In this document: in pieces, positions 28,925 to 37,910 of the stretch | How the letters are laid out: every line of letters starts with the position of its first letter | How positions within the stretch are numbered: position 1 is the stretch's first letter | From: Oceanicaulis sp. BBD 1991-10 | GTDB taxonomy: Bacteria; Pseudomonadota; Alphaproteobacteria; Caulobacterales; Maricaulaceae | Assembly: GCA_001657295.1 (NCBI GenBank) | Contig: LYSW01000007.1 | Span: 1 to 56,982 of the forward strand | DNA length: 56,982 nucleotides | Direction: 5' to 3' | Notes under the pieces: generated by a model | What the model saw: the letters and a program-made list of their open reading frames with translations, nothing else | Told to the model about the DNA's origin: nothing | The model's database searches: none | Made by a program: the position numbers and the translations under genes

Positions 28925-29931
28925 GGCCGCCCCCCTTCTGGGACACCGACGCGCCGCGCAGCTCGGCGCAGCTGACCCGGGCGCTGCTCAGCCCGCTGGG
29001 CTGGATTTATGCCGCCGCCACCGCACGCCGCATCGCCCGGACCACACCGGCGCCGGCGCCCTGCCCGGTCATCTGCGTGGGCAATCTGACCCTGGGCGGC
29101 ACGGGCAAGACGCCGGTCGCCATCGCCATGATCGAAGCGGCGCGATCCCTGAACCGAAAGCCGGCGGCCCTGACCCGCGGCTGGAAAGCCAGCCTGGTCC
29201 CGCCCGCCAAGGTCGATGCGGCGATTCACAGCGCAGCCGACGCGGGCGATGAACCCCTATTGCTGGCGCGCGCCGCGCCCACCTTCATCGATCCGGGCCG
29301 CATCCAGGGCGCCGCGATGGCGACGAACGAAGGCGCAGACCTGATCGTGATGGATGACGGCCATCAAAACCCCAATCTTGAAAAGACGCTGTCCGTGGTC
29401 GTCGTCGATGCGGTTTCAGGCTGGGGCGCCAATAAAGTGTTTCCGGCCGGTCCCCTGCGCGAACCGGTGGCGACCGGCCTGGCGCGTGCGGACGCAGTCA
29501 TCCTCATGACGCCGGCGCCGGACTTTGAACCGGACTATGCAGCGCTGAAGCTCGCTAATCTGGAGATTCCGGTGCTGCGCGCCTGGCTGGAGCCGGGCGA
29601 ATCCCCGCCGCCGGGCAAGCTGCTCGCCTTCGCCGGGATCGGACGGCCGCAAAAATTCTTCGACGCCCTGAAAACGGCGGGCGGCGATCTCGCGGACGCG
29701 GTGAGTTTTCCGGACCACCACCCGTTTTCACGCGGCGATATCGCCCGCCTGCGCGATCTCGCGGACGCCCATGGCGCCCGGCTGATCACGACGGAGAAAG
29801 ACTGGGTCCGATTGCCGGGCGACGTCCAGGGCGCGGTCGCCGCCTGGCCGGTCAAGGCCCGTTTCGCGGACCCGGCGCATCTTTCCGCCCTGATCGAAAC
29901 TGCGGTGGACCGCTTTGAAGCGGCGCGCTAG
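28921..29931 (+). CDS. lpxK: Tetraacyldisaccharide 4'-kinase
   Basis: 336 residues. LpxK phosphorylates the 4' position of the disaccharide precursor of lipid A, giving lipid IVA. The P-loop is in VGNLTLGGTGKTPVAIAMI; the catalytic region includes DGHQNPNLEK and, downstream, FPDHHPFS. The ATG overlaps the waaA stop. There is an N-terminal amphipathic-hydrophobic region suitable for membrane association. Length is normal. Confidence 0.96.
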   Translation: MRPPPFWDTDAPRSSAQLTRALLSPLGWIYAAATARRIARTTPAPAPCPVICVGNLTLGGTGKTPVAIAMIEAARSLNRKPAALTRGWKASLVPPAKVDAAIHSAADAGDEPLLLARAAPTFIDPGRIQGAAMATNEGADLIVMDDGHQNPNLEKTLSVVVVDAVSGWGANKVFPAGPLREPVATGLARADAVILMTPAPDFEPDYAALKLANLEIPVLRAWLEPGESPPPGKLLAFAGIGRPQKFFDALKTAGGDLADAVSFPDHHPFSRGDIARLRDLADAHGARLITTEKDWVRLPGDVQGAVAAWPVKARFADPAHLSALIETAVDRFEAAR

Positions 29932-29940
29932 GCAATCGGC

Positions 29941-30852
29941 ATGAGTTTTCTCAATTCCCTTGGATTTCGCGCCGAAGCGCTGGGCTGGGACGCGTATCAG
30001 GGTCTGTTCCGATCCATGTCGCTGGAGCGCGCGAGCGATTTTGGCGCGGCGTTGTTAAAGCGCGTCGGGCCGATGACCGGCGTGCAGCATGTGGCGCGTG
30101 TGAATATGCGCATCGCCTTTCCCGAAGCCAGCGAGCGGGAGTTGAACGCGCTCCTGGTGGAGATGTGGGACAATTTCGGCCGGCTGCTGGGCGAATTTCC
30201 CAACACGCACCGCTTCGATTTCTCGCCGGACAGCGATCAGATCGAGACCGAAGGCACGGAGATCCTCGCCGAATTGGACCACCAAGGTCAGCCCGCAGTG
30301 CTGATCGGCGGGCATTTCGCCAATTGGGAGCTGATGGCGGCCGTGATCGTGCGCCATATGCGCGATTGCCGCATCACCTATCGCCACGCCAACAATCCCC
30401 TCATCGACCAGCGCATCATCAATCAGCGCAAAGCCTATGGCATCCAAATCCTGGCGCCCAAGGGCGGCCATGGCGCGAAGGAGATCATGGCGGCGCTCAA
30501 GGCCGGAGCCTCCGTGGCGCTGATGAATGATCAGAAGATGAATGACGGCGTCGGCGCGCCGTTTTTCGGGCGCGAGGCGATGACGGCGTCCGGTCCCTCG
30601 CGCATGGCGCTTCGCTATGATTGCCCGCTGGTGCCCATGACTATAATCCGCAAGGACGGGCCCCGCTTCAAAATCAAGGTCCACGAGCCTTTGGACAAGC
30701 CGGACAAACAAGATCCGGACGCGATCCCGACCCTGGTCGCGCGCATCAACCGTTTTATGGAAGATGAGATCCGCCGCGCCCCCGCGCAGTGGTTCTGGGT
30801 CCATCGCCGGTTTGAAAAGCCGCTTTACCGCAAGGATGCGGCGTCCAGCTGA
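29941..30852 (+). CDS. Lauroyl/myristoyl-type lipid A acyltransferase (LpxL/HtrB family)
   Basis: 303 residues of the late acyltransferase family that adds secondary acyl chains to Kdo-lipid A. The HX4E catalytic motif is in IGGHFANWELMAA, and further family blocks are GRLLGEFPN and DQKMNDGVGAPFFGR. The position right after lpxK supports lipid A acylation. Its end overlaps the convergent M23 peptidase gene by 28 bases. Confidence 0.92.
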   Translation: MSFLNSLGFRAEALGWDAYQGLFRSMSLERASDFGAALLKRVGPMTGVQHVARVNMRIAFPEASERELNALLVEMWDNFGRLLGEFPNTHRFDFSPDSDQIETEGTEILAELDHQGQPAVLIGGHFANWELMAAVIVRHMRDCRITYRHANNPLIDQRIINQRKAYGIQILAPKGGHGAKEIMAALKAGASVALMNDQKMNDGVGAPFFGREAMTASGPSRMALRYDCPLVPMTIIRKDGPRFKIKVHEPLDKPDKQDPDAIPTLVARINRFMEDEIRRAPAQWFWVHRRFEKPLYRKDAASS

Positions 30853-31706
30853 AGCGTTTCGCCTGGATCGATATAGCGGTTATGCCATTTGATCCGCCAG
30901 TCCAGATGCGCGCCCGTCGACCGGCCGCCGGCGCCGACCTCGCCGATCACGTCACCCTGGCTGACGACGTCGCCGACCTCGACGTCGACGGCGGACAGAT
31001 GCAGAAAGGCGCTGGTGAAGCCCTGGCCGTGATCGATGAAGATCAGCCCGCCTTCCCAGAACATGTCGTCATCAGCCAGCGTCACCACGCCGCCCGCGGG
31101 CGCAAGCACGTCCGTGCCCGACGGCGCCGCGATATCGATTCCGTAATGGGGCCGGCTGCTTTCCTGATTGTTGTAGACGCGCTGTGAGCCGTAAACGCCG
31201 GTGATGCGGCCTTCGATCGGCATGAAGAAGCCGTCAGTGAAGCCGGCGCCGTCCCAGCGGGAGGTGTAGGCGGCGGCCTTGACGCGCCCTTCGCGGCGGC
31301 TGCGCTCGAGGTCTTCATCGGAGAGGCGATTAAAACGCGGCGGCGTGCCGTCGATACGTTGAATATTGTAGGCGCGTTGCTCGACCTCGAGAGAGGTTTG
31401 GAACACGGCGCCGTCGGCGCCGACGACACGCAGCGTGGTTGTCTCAGCCGCGTCGCGGTCATGGCCCAGAACGACCCAGCCCTGTTCGTCGGACGTCACC
31501 GTGATGTCGCCCAGGCTCACCTGGGCGCCGGGGTCCGTCCTGCACACCAGGGCGGCGCCCTGGCGATGCACGCCCGTGCATTCGATCGGCTGCCGGTCGG
31601 CCGCGTCCGTGGCCGCGTAGAGCGATGCTTCGATAAGCGCCGCCATGGGATCGGCGTCCGCCGGCGCGGATTGGGCGAGCGCAAGGCTCAGAAAGGCTTC
31701 CATCAT
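30825..31706 (-). CDS. M23 family (LytM-type) peptidase
   Basis: A secreted 293-residue protein with a signal peptide (MMEAFLSLALAQSAPADA) and a C-terminal M23 fold. The first zinc-binding block is RPHYGIDIAAPSG (HxxxD) and the second is STGAHLDWRIKWH. In LytM-type enzymes the second block is HxH; here it reads HLD. I recall HLDW-type variants in alphaproteobacteria, so this may be a subfamily rather than a defect. Function would be peptidoglycan cross-bridge cleavage, or regulation of it if the zinc site is impaired. The start codon overlaps the stop of the upstream DUF2093 gene; the 77-codon upstream extension of the frame is a shadow of that gene. Confidence 0.88.
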   Translation of the reverse strand: MMEAFLSLALAQSAPADADPMAALIEASLYAATDAADRQPIECTGVHRQGAALVCRTDPGAQVSLGDITVTSDEQGWVVLGHDRDAAETTTLRVVGADGAVFQTSLEVEQRAYNIQRIDGTPPRFNRLSDEDLERSRREGRVKAAAYTSRWDGAGFTDGFFMPIEGRITGVYGSQRVYNNQESSRPHYGIDIAAPSGTDVLAPAGGVVTLADDDMFWEGGLIFIDHGQGFTSAFLHLSAVDVEVGDVVSQGDVIGEVGAGGRSTGAHLDWRIKWHNRYIDPGETLQLDAASLR

Positions 31707-31945
31707 GACTGCGGCTCCGGCGCGCCTGCAGGACCGCCATTGGTCTCCAGCCAGCGCCTCGTGGAGGCATGGGCGTCCACATAGGCCTCCTGCAATTCCG
31801 CGCTCCAATAGCGCAGGCGCGCGATCGGGATTTTCTCGCCCGTCACCGCGCACTGCACGTAAGAGCCGGGCTGCAGAATGAGATAATCGGCGTCGCCGTA
31901 TTCCAGCTGCGCCTGGCCGGTGAAATCTCGATCGAAGGCGTTCAT
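31703..31945 (-). CDS. DUF2093 small protein
   Basis: 80 residues from the ATG at 31945 (GGAG five bases upstream). Recognised as DUF2093: LEYGDADYLILQPGSYVQCA, TGEKIPIARLRYWSAELQEA, then YVDAHAS. Function unknown. In many alphaproteobacteria it is encoded near lpxK, as here. There is a single conserved Cys and no signal peptide. It is translationally coupled to the M23 peptidase (overlap 31703-31706). Confidence 0.82.
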   Translation of the reverse strand: MNAFDRDFTGQAQLEYGDADYLILQPGSYVQCAVTGEKIPIARLRYWSAELQEAYVDAHASTRRWLETNGGPAGAPEPQS

Positions 31946-32040
31946 GGGATCTCCAGTCATGGCCGCACGCTATCATGGCTCGGCGCCTGCAAAAAGCGTG
32001 CGGCGCTTGACCGACTCAGCGCCCCTCGCGAGGGTGAGGC

Positions 32041-33903
32041 ATGCCCGACATTCGCCGCCTGAGCCCTGAAACCGTCAACCGGATCGCCGCCGGCGAAGTC
32101 ATTGAACGCCCGGCCTCTGCGGTTAAGGAGCTGGTGGAGAACGCGCTGGACGCCGGCGCGCGGCGCATCGATGTCGCGATTGAGGGCGGCGGCCTGACCC
32201 GCATCGTCGTCGAGGATGATGGCTGCGGCATGAGCCGCGATCAGCTCGCCACCGCGGTGGAGCGGCATGCAACGTCCAAGCTGCCTGTCGGCGACGACGG
32301 TGCGGACGATCTCTTGAACATCGCCTCCATGGGATTTCGCGGCGAAGCCTTGCCGTCCATCGGCTCGGTGGCGCGATTGACGCTCACCACCCAGGACCAG
32401 GAGCTGGGCGAAGCCTGGGAGCTGAGCGTGGAGGGCGGCGAGCAGGCGGGCCCCCGCCCCGCCCCGTCCCTGGGCCGCCGCGGCACGCGGGTGCAGGTCG
32501 CCGATCTCTTCTACGCCACGCCCGCGCGCCTGAAATTTCTCAAGAGCGAGCGTGCGGAAAGCAATGCGGTCGCCGATGTGATCAAGCGCCTGGCGCTGGC
32601 GCGCGCCGATGTCGGCTTCTTTCTGACCGTGGAGGGCCGCAGCCGGGTCAGCGCGCCGTCGGAAGATCACGGCGATCCCGTCGAAGCGCGCAAGGCGCGC
32701 CTGTCGGCGATTCTGGGTGGAGATTTCGGCGAGAACGCCCTGGTGATCGACCAGGAACGCGAGGGCGTGCACCTGACCGGCCTCGCCAGCCTGCCGACCT
32801 ATAATCGCGGGTCCAATCAGCACCAATTCCTGTTCGTGAACGGGCGGCCGGTGAAGGATCGCCTGCTGGTCGGCGCGGTGCGCGGCGCCTATCAGGATTT
32901 CCTCGCGCGGGACCGCCATCCGGTGGTCGCGCTTTATGTGGATCTGGCGCCCGGTCAGGTGGACGTGAACGTCCACCCCGCCAAGGCCGAAGTGCGCTTT
33001 CGTGACGCCGGTCTCGTGCGGGGCCTGATCGTCGGCGCGTTGCGCCATGCGCTGGCGGGCGCCGGACATCGCGCCTCGACGACCGTCGCCGGCTATGCGC
33101 TGGGCCGGGCTCAGCCCCAGTCCACGCCTTCCGCCCCGCCGCTGGCGCGGGCCGGCGGCTGGTCGACCCGGCCCTCGGCGGCCTGGGAGCAATCCCTGGC
33201 GCAAACCGCCGCCGCCGACCTCGCGCCCGGCATGTCCGCACGGGTGGAACCGGATTTTGAAGGCGAGCCTCTCGCACCCGGCGGCCCGGGGGCGCCCGAC
33301 GCAGCGCCCGAACCCCCGGCGGACTTCCCGCTTGGCGTCGCACGGGCCCAGGTGCACGCGACCTATGTGATTGCCCAGACTGAAGACGGCCTCGTCATCG
33401 TCGATCAGCATGCGGCGCACGAACGCCTGGTCTATGAGCGTATGAAGGCGCAGCTCGCCGAAACCGGCGTCGCGCGCCAGGCGCTGTTAGTGCCGGAAAT
33501 CGTCGACCTGGACGAAGCCGAAGCGCGCCGCGTGCTGGAGCGCTCAGATCAGCTCGCCGAGTTGGGACTCGTCATCGAGCCTTTCGGCGCAGGCGCGATC
33601 GCGGTGCGTGAAGTGCCCGCACTCTTGAAGCGCCTCGACGTTCAAGGCCTGATCCGCGACCTGGCGGACGAGCTCGCCGAGTATGACGAAGCGCTCTCCC
33701 TTAAGGAGCAGCTGGAAGAGGTCGTCGGCACGATGGCGTGCCACGGATCCGTGCGTTCGGGCCGGCGTCTGACGGGGGAAGAAATGAACGCGCTGTTGCG
33801 CGAGATGGAGGCCACGCCCCATTCCGGCCAATGCAATCACGGCCGCCCCACCTATGTGGAGTTGAAGCTGGCGGACATTGAGCGATTGTTCGGGCGACGG
33901 TGA
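32041..33903 (+). CDS. mutL: DNA mismatch repair protein MutL
   Basis: A 620-residue MutL. The N-terminal GHKL ATPase is seen as [26 protein letters not shown] and [10 protein letters not shown] proline/alanine-rich linker (about 360-430) separates it from a C-terminal dimerisation domain that carries the DQHAxxExxxxE endonuclease motif ([12 protein letters not shown]) and a late CNHGRPT motif. The protein is therefore probably an intrinsic endonuclease, as in bacteria without MutH. The palindrome CCCTCGCGAGGG (32023-32034) overlaps the ribosome-binding region. No mutS gene is in the window. Confidence 0.97.
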   Translation: MPDIRRLSPETVNRIAAGEVIERPASAVKELVENALDAGARRIDVAIEGGGLTRIVVEDDGCGMSRDQLATAVERHATSKLPVGDDGADDLLNIASMGFRGEALPSIGSVARLTLTTQDQELGEAWELSVEGGEQAGPRPAPSLGRRGTRVQVADLFYATPARLKFLKSERAESNAVADVIKRLALARADVGFFLTVEGRSRVSAPSEDHGDPVEARKARLSAILGGDFGENALVIDQEREGVHLTGLASLPTYNRGSNQHQFLFVNGRPVKDRLLVGAVRGAYQDFLARDRHPVVALYVDLAPGQVDVNVHPAKAEVRFRDAGLVRGLIVGALRHALAGAGHRASTTVAGYALGRAQPQSTPSAPPLARAGGWSTRPSAAWEQSLAQTAAADLAPGMSARVEPDFEGEPLAPGGPGAPDAAPEPPADFPLGVARAQVHATYVIAQTEDGLVIVDQHAAHERLVYERMKAQLAETGVARQALLVPEIVDLDEAEARRVLERSDQLAELGLVIEPFGAGAIAVREVPALLKRLDVQGLIRDLADELAEYDEALSLKEQLEEVVGTMACHGSVRSGRRLTGEEMNALLREMEATPHSGQCNHGRPTYVELKLADIERLFGRR

Positions 33904-34002
33904 TGGGACGTCGTCATTAACGCGATGTCGACAGACCTGCGGCTAGCGTGACCACGTTGAGTTTCAAGTTCGCCCGTCACCCTTCGCTTAGTTGATCCGC
34001 TC

Positions 34003-35067
34003 ATGATTGCAATTGACCGTCTTCCGGCCCTTGGATTGGCGCTGACTGCGCCGCTTGTGGCGATTGCCCTGATCACCGCCAATTTGTTGACGACGCTGTC
34101 CTTGGAGAACGCCCGCATCCATGACGGCGAGGCCGTCGCCGAATTTGCGGCGCGCGCCACGGTCGTGCTGGACGACTTGCAGGCTGAACGCGCCAACGCC
34201 GCCTATTTGCTGATCAATGGTGAGGAGGAATCCCGCCACGCGTACGAAGATCGCTGGCCGGCGCTGGACCAGTCGATCGCCACGCTCCTGCAGCTGGGCG
34301 AAGCTGAACGGACTTCGGCCGTTTTCGCCGGCGACCGCGGTGAACGGATGCGGGACACTTTCGCCGACTTAGACCGCATCCGATCGGACGTCGTTGGCGG
34401 CGAGATTGGCGTTGCGCCGGCCACCGACCGGTATGCGGTGATGATCGACGCCTATATCGACACCTTCGGACGCCAGCTCAGCCGCTATACCGGCCAGACC
34501 AATTTCATTGCGAGCTTCACCGCCCTCGCACGCCTCCATGATCGCGCTGCGATGGAAACCGGCGCGGGCCTGTTTGGTTACGCCTTCGGCGAGGTGGGAC
34601 GCGATCGCGCCGAACTGATCATTTCGAGCAGCGCTGAGCAGCGCGCCCATACGGAGCTGTTCCGCTCCAGCGCGGGTCCGGTTTGGACCGCCGAACTGGA
34701 CAGCCTGATCGCGCGCCTCGACCGGCCCGAGCTCACGGAAGCCAGACATCACCTCATCGAAGCTGGCTTCTCCGGCGCCGCCCCTGATCCCACCCACCGT
34801 AACTGGTGGCGTGAAACGCGCATTCCGCTGCACTACGATCTCTCGGTTCTGCGCAATCGCTACGCTCAGGACGGGGTGCGCGCCGCCCTGTCAGACGCGC
34901 GGGCGCAGCGTGATGCGGTGATCCGCATGGCGTTGATCCAGCTCTTTCTGATCGCGTTGGCGCTTGCGGCGAGCCTTATCGGCCTGGCTCAGCTGGCGCG
35001 CGGGGCTTCAAGCGCCGACGCCAAGTCAACCACGAAGGTCGAGCCTCACCTCACCCCCGCCGAGTGA
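34003..35067 (+). CDS. Membrane-anchored sensory protein with NIT-like helical domain and no output domain
   Basis: 354 residues with a transmembrane helix near the N-terminus (about 8-31) and one near the C-terminus (about 310-333), bracketing about 270 predominantly helical periplasmic residues. The pattern (AARATVVLDDLQAERANAAY, then RDTFADLDRIRSDV, then SFTALARLHDRAAMETGAG) resembles NIT (nitrate/nitrite-sensing) domains of chemoreceptors and kinases. Those proteins continue into HAMP and signalling domains; here only about 20 residues follow the second helix. It would need a partner, or act as a ligand-binding membrane protein. The ATG at 34003 lacks a strong ribosome site. The 3' end overlaps rsmD by 17 bases. 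Confidence 0.75.
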   Translation: MIAIDRLPALGLALTAPLVAIALITANLLTTLSLENARIHDGEAVAEFAARATVVLDDLQAERANAAYLLINGEEESRHAYEDRWPALDQSIATLLQLGEAERTSAVFAGDRGERMRDTFADLDRIRSDVVGGEIGVAPATDRYAVMIDAYIDTFGRQLSRYTGQTNFIASFTALARLHDRAAMETGAGLFGYAFGEVGRDRAELIISSSAEQRAHTELFRSSAGPVWTAELDSLIARLDRPELTEARHHLIEAGFSGAAPDPTHRNWWRETRIPLHYDLSVLRNRYAQDGVRAALSDARAQRDAVIRMALIQLFLIALALAASLIGLAQLARGASSADAKSTTKVEPHLTPAE

Positions 35068-35617
35068 AAAACCGCACCGTCGTCTCGCCCGCGCCCAGCT
35101 GATCGACTTCGTGCCAGCCCGGCGTCTCGTTCAGCTTGACCCGCGCGCTTTCCTCCAGCACGGCGACGGCGTGGTCTGACAGCCAGCCGCCCTGTACAAG
35201 CCGCTCGAGCGCCAGCTCGCCCAGGCCCTTGCCATAGGGCGGATCCAGAAAGGCGATATCGAAGGGCGCGCCGACTTTTTCCGGCTTAGCGCCCAGATCG
35301 GTCGCGCTGCGCCTGTGCAGCTTAGTGCAGCCGTAAAGCTGCATGCTCTCCACATTGGTCCGGATCGCGCCGCGGGCGGCCGGATCAATTTCAACGAAAA
35401 GCGCGAAGCCCGCCCCGCGGCTGATCGCCTCCAGGCCCAGCGCGCCGGAGCCGGCGAAAAGGTCGATGACACGGGCGCCGCTCAGATCCGGCGCCCAATC
35501 GGCATGGGTCAGCTTGTTGAACACGCTTTCACGCACCCGGTCCGTGGTCGGGCGGGTCCTGTCGCCTTTGGGCGCGTGGATGGTGCGCCCCCTATGGGCG
35601 CCGGCGACGATGCGCAC
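35051..35617 (-). CDS. rsmD: 16S rRNA (guanine(966)-N(2))-methyltransferase
   Basis: A 188-residue SAM-dependent rRNA methyltransferase acting on 16S G966. N-terminal MRIVAGAHRGRTIHAPKG, SAM motif VIDLFAGSGALGLEAISRGA, and catalytic-type motif IV DPPYGKG (in FLDPPYGKGLGE). The start is inside the 3' end of the upstream pseudouridine synthase gene (26-base overlap), and its 3' end overlaps the convergent NIT-like gene. Confidence 0.94.
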   Translation of the reverse strand: MRIVAGAHRGRTIHAPKGDRTRPTTDRVRESVFNKLTHADWAPDLSGARVIDLFAGSGALGLEAISRGAGFALFVEIDPAARGAIRTNVESMQLYGCTKLHRRSATDLGAKPEKVGAPFDIAFLDPPYGKGLGELALERLVQGGWLSDHAVAVLEESARVKLNETPGWHEVDQLGAGETTVRFFTRRG

Positions 35618-36638
35618 CGCCTTGTCCTTTGGGCGAAGCCGGCTTGCCGCGCCCGCCCGACGGGTTGCGGGGCGGCTTGGCTCCGGTCAGGTCGCCGGGC
35701 TCGGCCTTTTCGGCGCGGGCGGCGCGCCGGCGGGCCTTGTGGCCGGGTTCGGATTTCTGCGCCGCCTTGGCCCACCCCGCCTTGGCGCCGGCCGGTCTGG
35801 AGCGCGGTCTTGGCTTGGCCTTTGCGGTCCCTATGGGCCTGGCGACCGGCTCGGCGGTTTCGGCGGCGTGGCCGTCCGCATCCAGCGGGTAGAGCTTGCC
35901 CAGCTGATCGCGCAGCACGGACAGCTTCGTCTCGCTCACCTCGCCGCGTTTCAGGGCGCCCAGCTGGAAAGGTCCGTAGGCCACCCGCATCAGCCGGTTC
36001 ACCGTGAGGCCGACATGATCAAGGACTTTGCGTACCTCCCGGTTCTTGCCTTCCTTCAGCCCGACAGTCAGCCAGACATTGGCGCCGGTGCGGCGATCCA
36101 CGCTGACTTCGATCGGCCCGTAGGCGACGCCCTCCACGGTCACGCCGTCCGCCAGCGCCGCCAAGGTCTTTTCGTCGGCATTGCCGTAGGCGCGCACGCG
36201 ATAGCGCCGGGTCCAGCCCGTAGCGGGCAATTCCAGTATCCGCGCCAGAGCGCCGTCATTGGTCAGCAGCAACAGGCCTTCGGAATTAAGGTCGAGCCGA
36301 CCGACCGAAATCACCCGGCCCATATCCTTGGGCAATTCTTCAAACACCGTCGAGCGGCCCTCAGGGTCGCTGTGAGTGGTCAAAAGCCCCGTCGGCTTGT
36401 GGTAACGCCACACGCGCGTGGGCGGTCGCGGGCCCACCGGCTGGCCGTCAAAGGCGAGCTCATCGCCGGGCCCGACCTTCACGGCCGGGCTGGTCAGCGT
36501 CTTTCCATTCAACGATATCCGCCCGGCTTCGATCAGGCGCTCCGCCTCGCGCCGCGACGCGACACCGGCGCGCGCCAGCACCTTGGCGACACGTTCGCCG
36601 CCCTCGGCGTTGGGAGTGGGATCGGAGGTGTCGGTCAA
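35592..36638 (-). CDS. 23S rRNA pseudouridine synthase, RluB/RsuA family
   Basis: 348 residues. An N-terminal S4 domain (ERVAKVLARAGVASRREAER) is followed by the RsuA-family catalytic core with VGRLDLNSEGLLLLTNDG, where the Asp is the nucleophile. Then come the typical LTVGLKEGKNREVRKVLDHV and GLTVNRLMRVAYGPF blocks. The last about 90 residues are an extended Ala/Lys/Arg/Gly-rich basic tail. RluB modifies U2605 of 23S rRNA in E. coli; the exact target here is inferred. It overlaps rsmD and is divergent from tadA. Confidence 0.92.
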   Translation of the reverse strand: MTDTSDPTPNAEGGERVAKVLARAGVASRREAERLIEAGRISLNGKTLTSPAVKVGPGDELAFDGQPVGPRPPTRVWRYHKPTGLLTTHSDPEGRSTVFEELPKDMGRVISVGRLDLNSEGLLLLTNDGALARILELPATGWTRRYRVRAYGNADEKTLAALADGVTVEGVAYGPIEVSVDRRTGANVWLTVGLKEGKNREVRKVLDHVGLTVNRLMRVAYGPFQLGALKRGEVSETKLSVLRDQLGKLYPLDADGHAAETAEPVARPIGTAKAKPRPRSRPAGAKAGWAKAAQKSEPGHKARRRAARAEKAEPGDLTGAKPPRNPSGGRGKPASPKGQGGAHRRRRP

Positions 36639-36693
36639 GGAACCGTCTTCTTGAACTGGGCCGCCCGGCTTTACTCACGCGAAGCCGCAGGGC

Positions 36694-37173
36694 ATGGGAA
36701 CGGCCATGACATCTGACCGCGATCACCACTTTATGGGCCTGGCCCTGGCCCAAGCGCAAGCCGCCGCTGCGGCGGGCGAGGTCCCCGTGGGTGCGGTGGT
36801 CGTTGATCCCGAGACCGATGCGATCCTGGCGCAAGCTGGAAACGCGCCGATCTCCACCAGCGATCCGACCGGCCACGCCGAAATCCGCGCCATGCGCGCC
36901 GCCGCGTCAGAGCTGGACAACTACCGGCTGACGAAGCTGGAGCTGTTTGTCACCTTGGAACCGTGCGTCATGTGCGCGGGGGCGATCAGCCACGCCCGGA
37001 TCGGACGCGTCATCTACGGCGCAACCGACCCCAAAGGCGGCGGCGTGGATCATGGCCCGCAAGTCTTCAAACAGCCGACCTGCCACTGGCGACCGCAGGT
37101 GACTGGCGGCGTGCGCGCCGAAGAGGCGAGCGACTTGCTGAAAACCTTCTTCAGGGCCCGGCGGCAGGCCTAG
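36694..37173 (+). CDS. tadA: tRNA-specific adenosine deaminase
   Basis: 159 residues of the cytidine-deaminase fold. Zinc and proton-relay residues are in GHAEIRAMR (HAE) and EPCVMCAGAISHARI (PCxxC). TadA converts A34 to inosine in tRNA-Arg. The start could be 36694 or the in-frame ATG at 36706 (MTSDRDHH); both keep the domain. It is divergent from the RluB-type gene with 55 bases between the start codons. Confidence 0.95.
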   Translation: MGTAMTSDRDHHFMGLALAQAQAAAAAGEVPVGAVVVDPETDAILAQAGNAPISTSDPTGHAEIRAMRAAASELDNYRLTKLELFVTLEPCVMCAGAISHARIGRVIYGATDPKGGGVDHGPQVFKQPTCHWRPQVTGGVRAEEASDLLKTFFRARRQA

Positions 37174-37287
37174 AGCCGCGCTGGCGCTCGCTTTCTCCCA
37201 GCACAGACGGCTGACGCCGGCCGGGCCGCATTTTCCGTGCTCGCCGAACGCGACCTTGTAGTATCCTCAAGACGAGGAGACTTTGAG

Positions 37288-37881
37288 ATGCGGCTGCTGA
37301 TCTCGCTCAGCGCTGTCTTGCTGCTTGCAGGCTGTTTCGCTTGGGAGACCGATGTCGAGCGCGGCGGATACGCGTTCGATCGCTATCGGCAGGACACCCA
37401 GAGCGGCGCCCATATCGGCATCCTCGCCGACACGCGTGAGATCGATGGCTTCATCTGCCGGGGCGAAGACTGGGCGCACTTTCGACCGGATTGGTCGCTG
37501 AGCGGCTGCTTTCTCGCTCAGCCCTATGCGATGGATCACGTTCAAATCGCGGCGGGGACATGGGTGATGCCGCACTCCGACCGCCTGGTGGTCGCCTTCC
37601 AGCAAGACACGCCCTGCCAAGGTCATGTCTGCAGCGGGACCGGCGGCGCCAAGGGCACTCAGACCTCCTTTTACCCGGACGGCCGCCTACGCGAATTCTT
37701 TCCAACCAGCACTGTGTCCATCAGCGGCGTGCAATGTCGCGCCTCGCCCTTCGCCAGCGTTCAGCTCCATGAGAATGGAGGGCTTAAACGCTGCACGGCG
37801 GCATTGGACGGGGAGATCGGCGGCGCCCCCTATCAAGCCGGTCAGATCATCACGCTCGACGAAACCGGCGCGCCCGGTTGA
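37288..37881 (+). CDS. Predicted lipoprotein, function unknown
   Basis: 197 residues from the ATG at 37288, which has GAGGAG eight bases upstream. The N-terminus MRLLISLSAVLLLAGCFAW is a signal peptide with a lipobox (LAGC). The mature part has several Cys residues and repeated Trp/Tyr-rich beta-like stretches. Blocks such as YPDGRLREFFP and SVQLHENGGLKRCTA recall MORN-like beta repeats, though I do not claim a family. A weak TAGTAT -10-like element lies about 20-25 bases upstream. Confidence 0.72.
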   Translation: MRLLISLSAVLLLAGCFAWETDVERGGYAFDRYRQDTQSGAHIGILADTREIDGFICRGEDWAHFRPDWSLSGCFLAQPYAMDHVQIAAGTWVMPHSDRLVVAFQQDTPCQGHVCSGTGGAKGTQTSFYPDGRLREFFPTSTVSISGVQCRASPFASVQLHENGGLKRCTAALDGEIGGAPYQAGQIITLDETGAPG

Positions 37882-37910
37882 TCTCTTAGGCCATTGGCCT
37901 GCGACCGCGC

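Noticed and set aside
31707-31976. N-terminal extension of the M23 peptidase frame
   Set aside because: Arg-rich translation overlapping the DUF2093 gene. The signal peptide starts at 31706.
32023-32034. Palindrome CCCTCGCGAGGG before mutL as an operator
   Set aside because: It coincides with the ribosome-binding region and GC-rich palindromes of this size are frequent here. No second site.
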